A program made the translations under genes and the position numbers. This document shows positions 6,704 through 7,744 of a DNA stretch of 7,744 nucleotides, piece by piece. The notes under the pieces were generated by a model, which had not been told where the DNA came from, did no database searches, and saw only the letters and a list, made by a program, of their open reading frames with translations. Source of the stretch: Paracoccaceae bacterium (GTDB taxonomy: Bacteria; Pseudomonadota; Alphaproteobacteria; Rhodobacterales; Rhodobacteraceae); assembly GCA_007131465.1 (NCBI GenBank), contig SLQN01000398.1, positions 1 to 7,744 of the forward strand, given 5' to 3'. Each line of letters begins with the position of its first letter. The first letter of the stretch is position 1.

Positions 6704-7744
6704 ATGCCGACATCCGACTCAGACAGCAAGAACACGCTCTACTGCTCTTTCTGTGGAAAAAGCCAGCATGAAGTCCGCAAGCTGATTGCCGGGCCGACCG
6801 TGTTCATCTGCGATGAATGTGTGGAGTTGTGCATGGATATCATCCGCGAGGAAACAAAATCCGGCGGGCTGAAATCCACTGATGGCGTGCCGACCCCGCG
6901 CGAGATATGCAACGTGCTGGATGATTATGTCATCGGGCAGGAACAGGCCAAGCGGGTCCTCTCGGTCGCGGTGCACAACCATTACAAGCGGCTCAACCAT
7001 TCCGGCAAGGCCGGGGAAGTGGAACTGTCGAAATCCAACATCCTGCTGATCGGCCCCACAGGCTGCGGCAAGACCCTGCTTGCGCAGACACTGGCGCGCA
7101 TCCTGGATGTGCCCTTCACCATGGCCGATGCCACCACGTTGACTGAAGCGGGCTATGTCGGCGAGGATGTGGAGAACATCATCCTCAAGCTGCTGCAATC
7201 GAGCGAATACAATGTCGAGCGGGCGCAGCGTGGCATCGTCTATATTGATGAGGTCGACAAGATCACGCGCAAGTCCGACAACCCCTCGATCACGCGGGAC
7301 GTGTCGGGAGAAGGGGTGCAGCAAGCGCTTCTGAAACTGATGGAGGGCACGGTTGCTTCCGTGCCGCCCCAGGGCGGTCGCAAGCACCCGCAGCAGGAAT
7401 TCCTGCAAGTTGATACAACCAACATCCTGTTCATCTGCGGCGGGGCCTTCGCCGGTCTGGACCGGATCATCGCGCAGCGGGGCAAGGGGTCAGCCATTGG
7501 GTTTGGGGCTGATGTAAAGGATGACAGCCTGACGACCATAGGCGAATCGCTCAAGAAGCTTGAACCCGAAGACCTGCTGAAATTCGGCCTGATCCCGGAA
7601 TTCGTCGGCCGCCTGCCGGTGATCGCGACCCTGCGCGATCTCGACGAGGAGGCATTGGTCACGATCCTCACCGAGCCGAAGAACGCGCTGGTCAAGCAGT
7701 ATCAGCGCCTGTTCGACATGGAGAATGTGCAGCTCACCTTCCAG
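6704..7744 (+). CDS. clpX: ATP-dependent Clp protease ATP-binding subunit ClpX (3' truncated by window)
   Basis: ClpX is a hexameric AAA+ unfoldase that recognises tagged substrates and threads them into ClpP. The frame stays open to the window end: 347 codons of an expected 420 or so, so about 75 C-terminal residues, including sensor 2, are missing. In order: a zinc-binding domain with C14, C17, C36 and C39; Walker A GPTGCGKT (117-124); pore loop GYVG (150-153); Walker [10 protein letters not shown] (178-186); the RKH loop (226-228); the ClpP-docking IGF loop (265-267, in SAIGFGAD); and the arginine-finger region [10 protein letters not shown] (296-305, R303). GAGG (6694-6697) lies 6 bases before the ATG. 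The intact IGF loop means it should dock on the ClpP encoded just upstream. Identification is certain. Confidence 0.97.
   Translation, partial: MPTSDSDSKNTLYCSFCGKSQHEVRKLIAGPTVFICDECVELCMDIIREETKSGGLKSTDGVPTPREICNVLDDYVIGQEQAKRVLSVAVHNHYKRLNHSGKAGEVELSKSNILLIGPTGCGKTLLAQTLARILDVPFTMADATTLTEAGYVGEDVENIILKLLQSSEYNVERAQRGIVYIDEVDKITRKSDNPSITRDVSGEGVQQALLKLMEGTVASVPPQGGRKHPQQEFLQVDTTNILFICGGAFAGLDRIIAQRGKGSAIGFGADVKDDSLTTIGESLKKLEPEDLLKFGLIPEFVGRLPVIATLRDLDEEALVTILTEPKNALVKQYQRLFDMENVQLTFQ

Noticed and set aside
5914..6735. 273-codon open frame on the - strand across clpP
   Set aside because: It is antisense to clpP and its N-terminus crosses into clpX. No family features are seen.

Overview
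The window looks like a chromosomal housekeeping segment from an alphaproteobacterium, most likely a member of the Rhodobacteraceae (Paracoccaceae). The base composition is GC-rich with strongly GC-biased third codon positions. The ClpP N-terminus ([18 protein letters not shown]) is of alphaproteobacterial type. The order edd / short ORF / RlmI-like methyltransferase / PIN protein / clpP / clpX matches what I remember of Rhodobacter-type genomes; that memory was not checked. There are no insertion sequences, tRNAs, rRNAs, CRISPR arrays or phage genes.

Left part (1-3667): a short leader of uncertain content is followed by nadE, a glutamine-dependent NAD+ synthetase on the + strand. It faces edd (6-phosphogluconate dehydratase of the Entner-Doudoroff pathway) on the - strand, with only 7 bases between the two stop codons. 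The edd start is best placed at 3655, behind a GGAGGA ribosome binding site. Its promoter region carries a perfect 12-bp palindrome, GTTAGCGCTAAC, with the central CG typical of LacI-family operators. No eda gene is next to edd.

Middle part (3668-5809): divergent from edd, a 54-codon ORF encodes a small charged protein. After it comes a strong 13-bp GC-rich hairpin with no T-tract. Next is an RlmI-family SAM-dependent RNA methyltransferase whose stop codon overlaps, in an ATGA, the start of a lone PIN-domain protein. The two are almost certainly translationally coupled, and no antitoxin is visible.

Right part (5810-7744): clpP and clpX, the protease and unfoldase of the ClpXP complex, both on the + strand. 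clpX runs off the window end after 347 codons. clpP has its own candidate promoter and keeps the Ser-His-Asp triad. The stretch around its active site differs from the alphaproteobacterial consensus as I recall it. A perfect 9-bp hairpin straddles the clpP stop codon.

Functionally, the window joins NAD(P) supply and hexose-acid catabolism (nadE, edd), RNA modification with a putative RNase, and regulated proteolysis. Nothing here is a clear mobile or defence system. The most open questions are the coupled methyltransferase-PIN pair, the small ORF with its hairpin, the edd operator and the unusual ClpP core.
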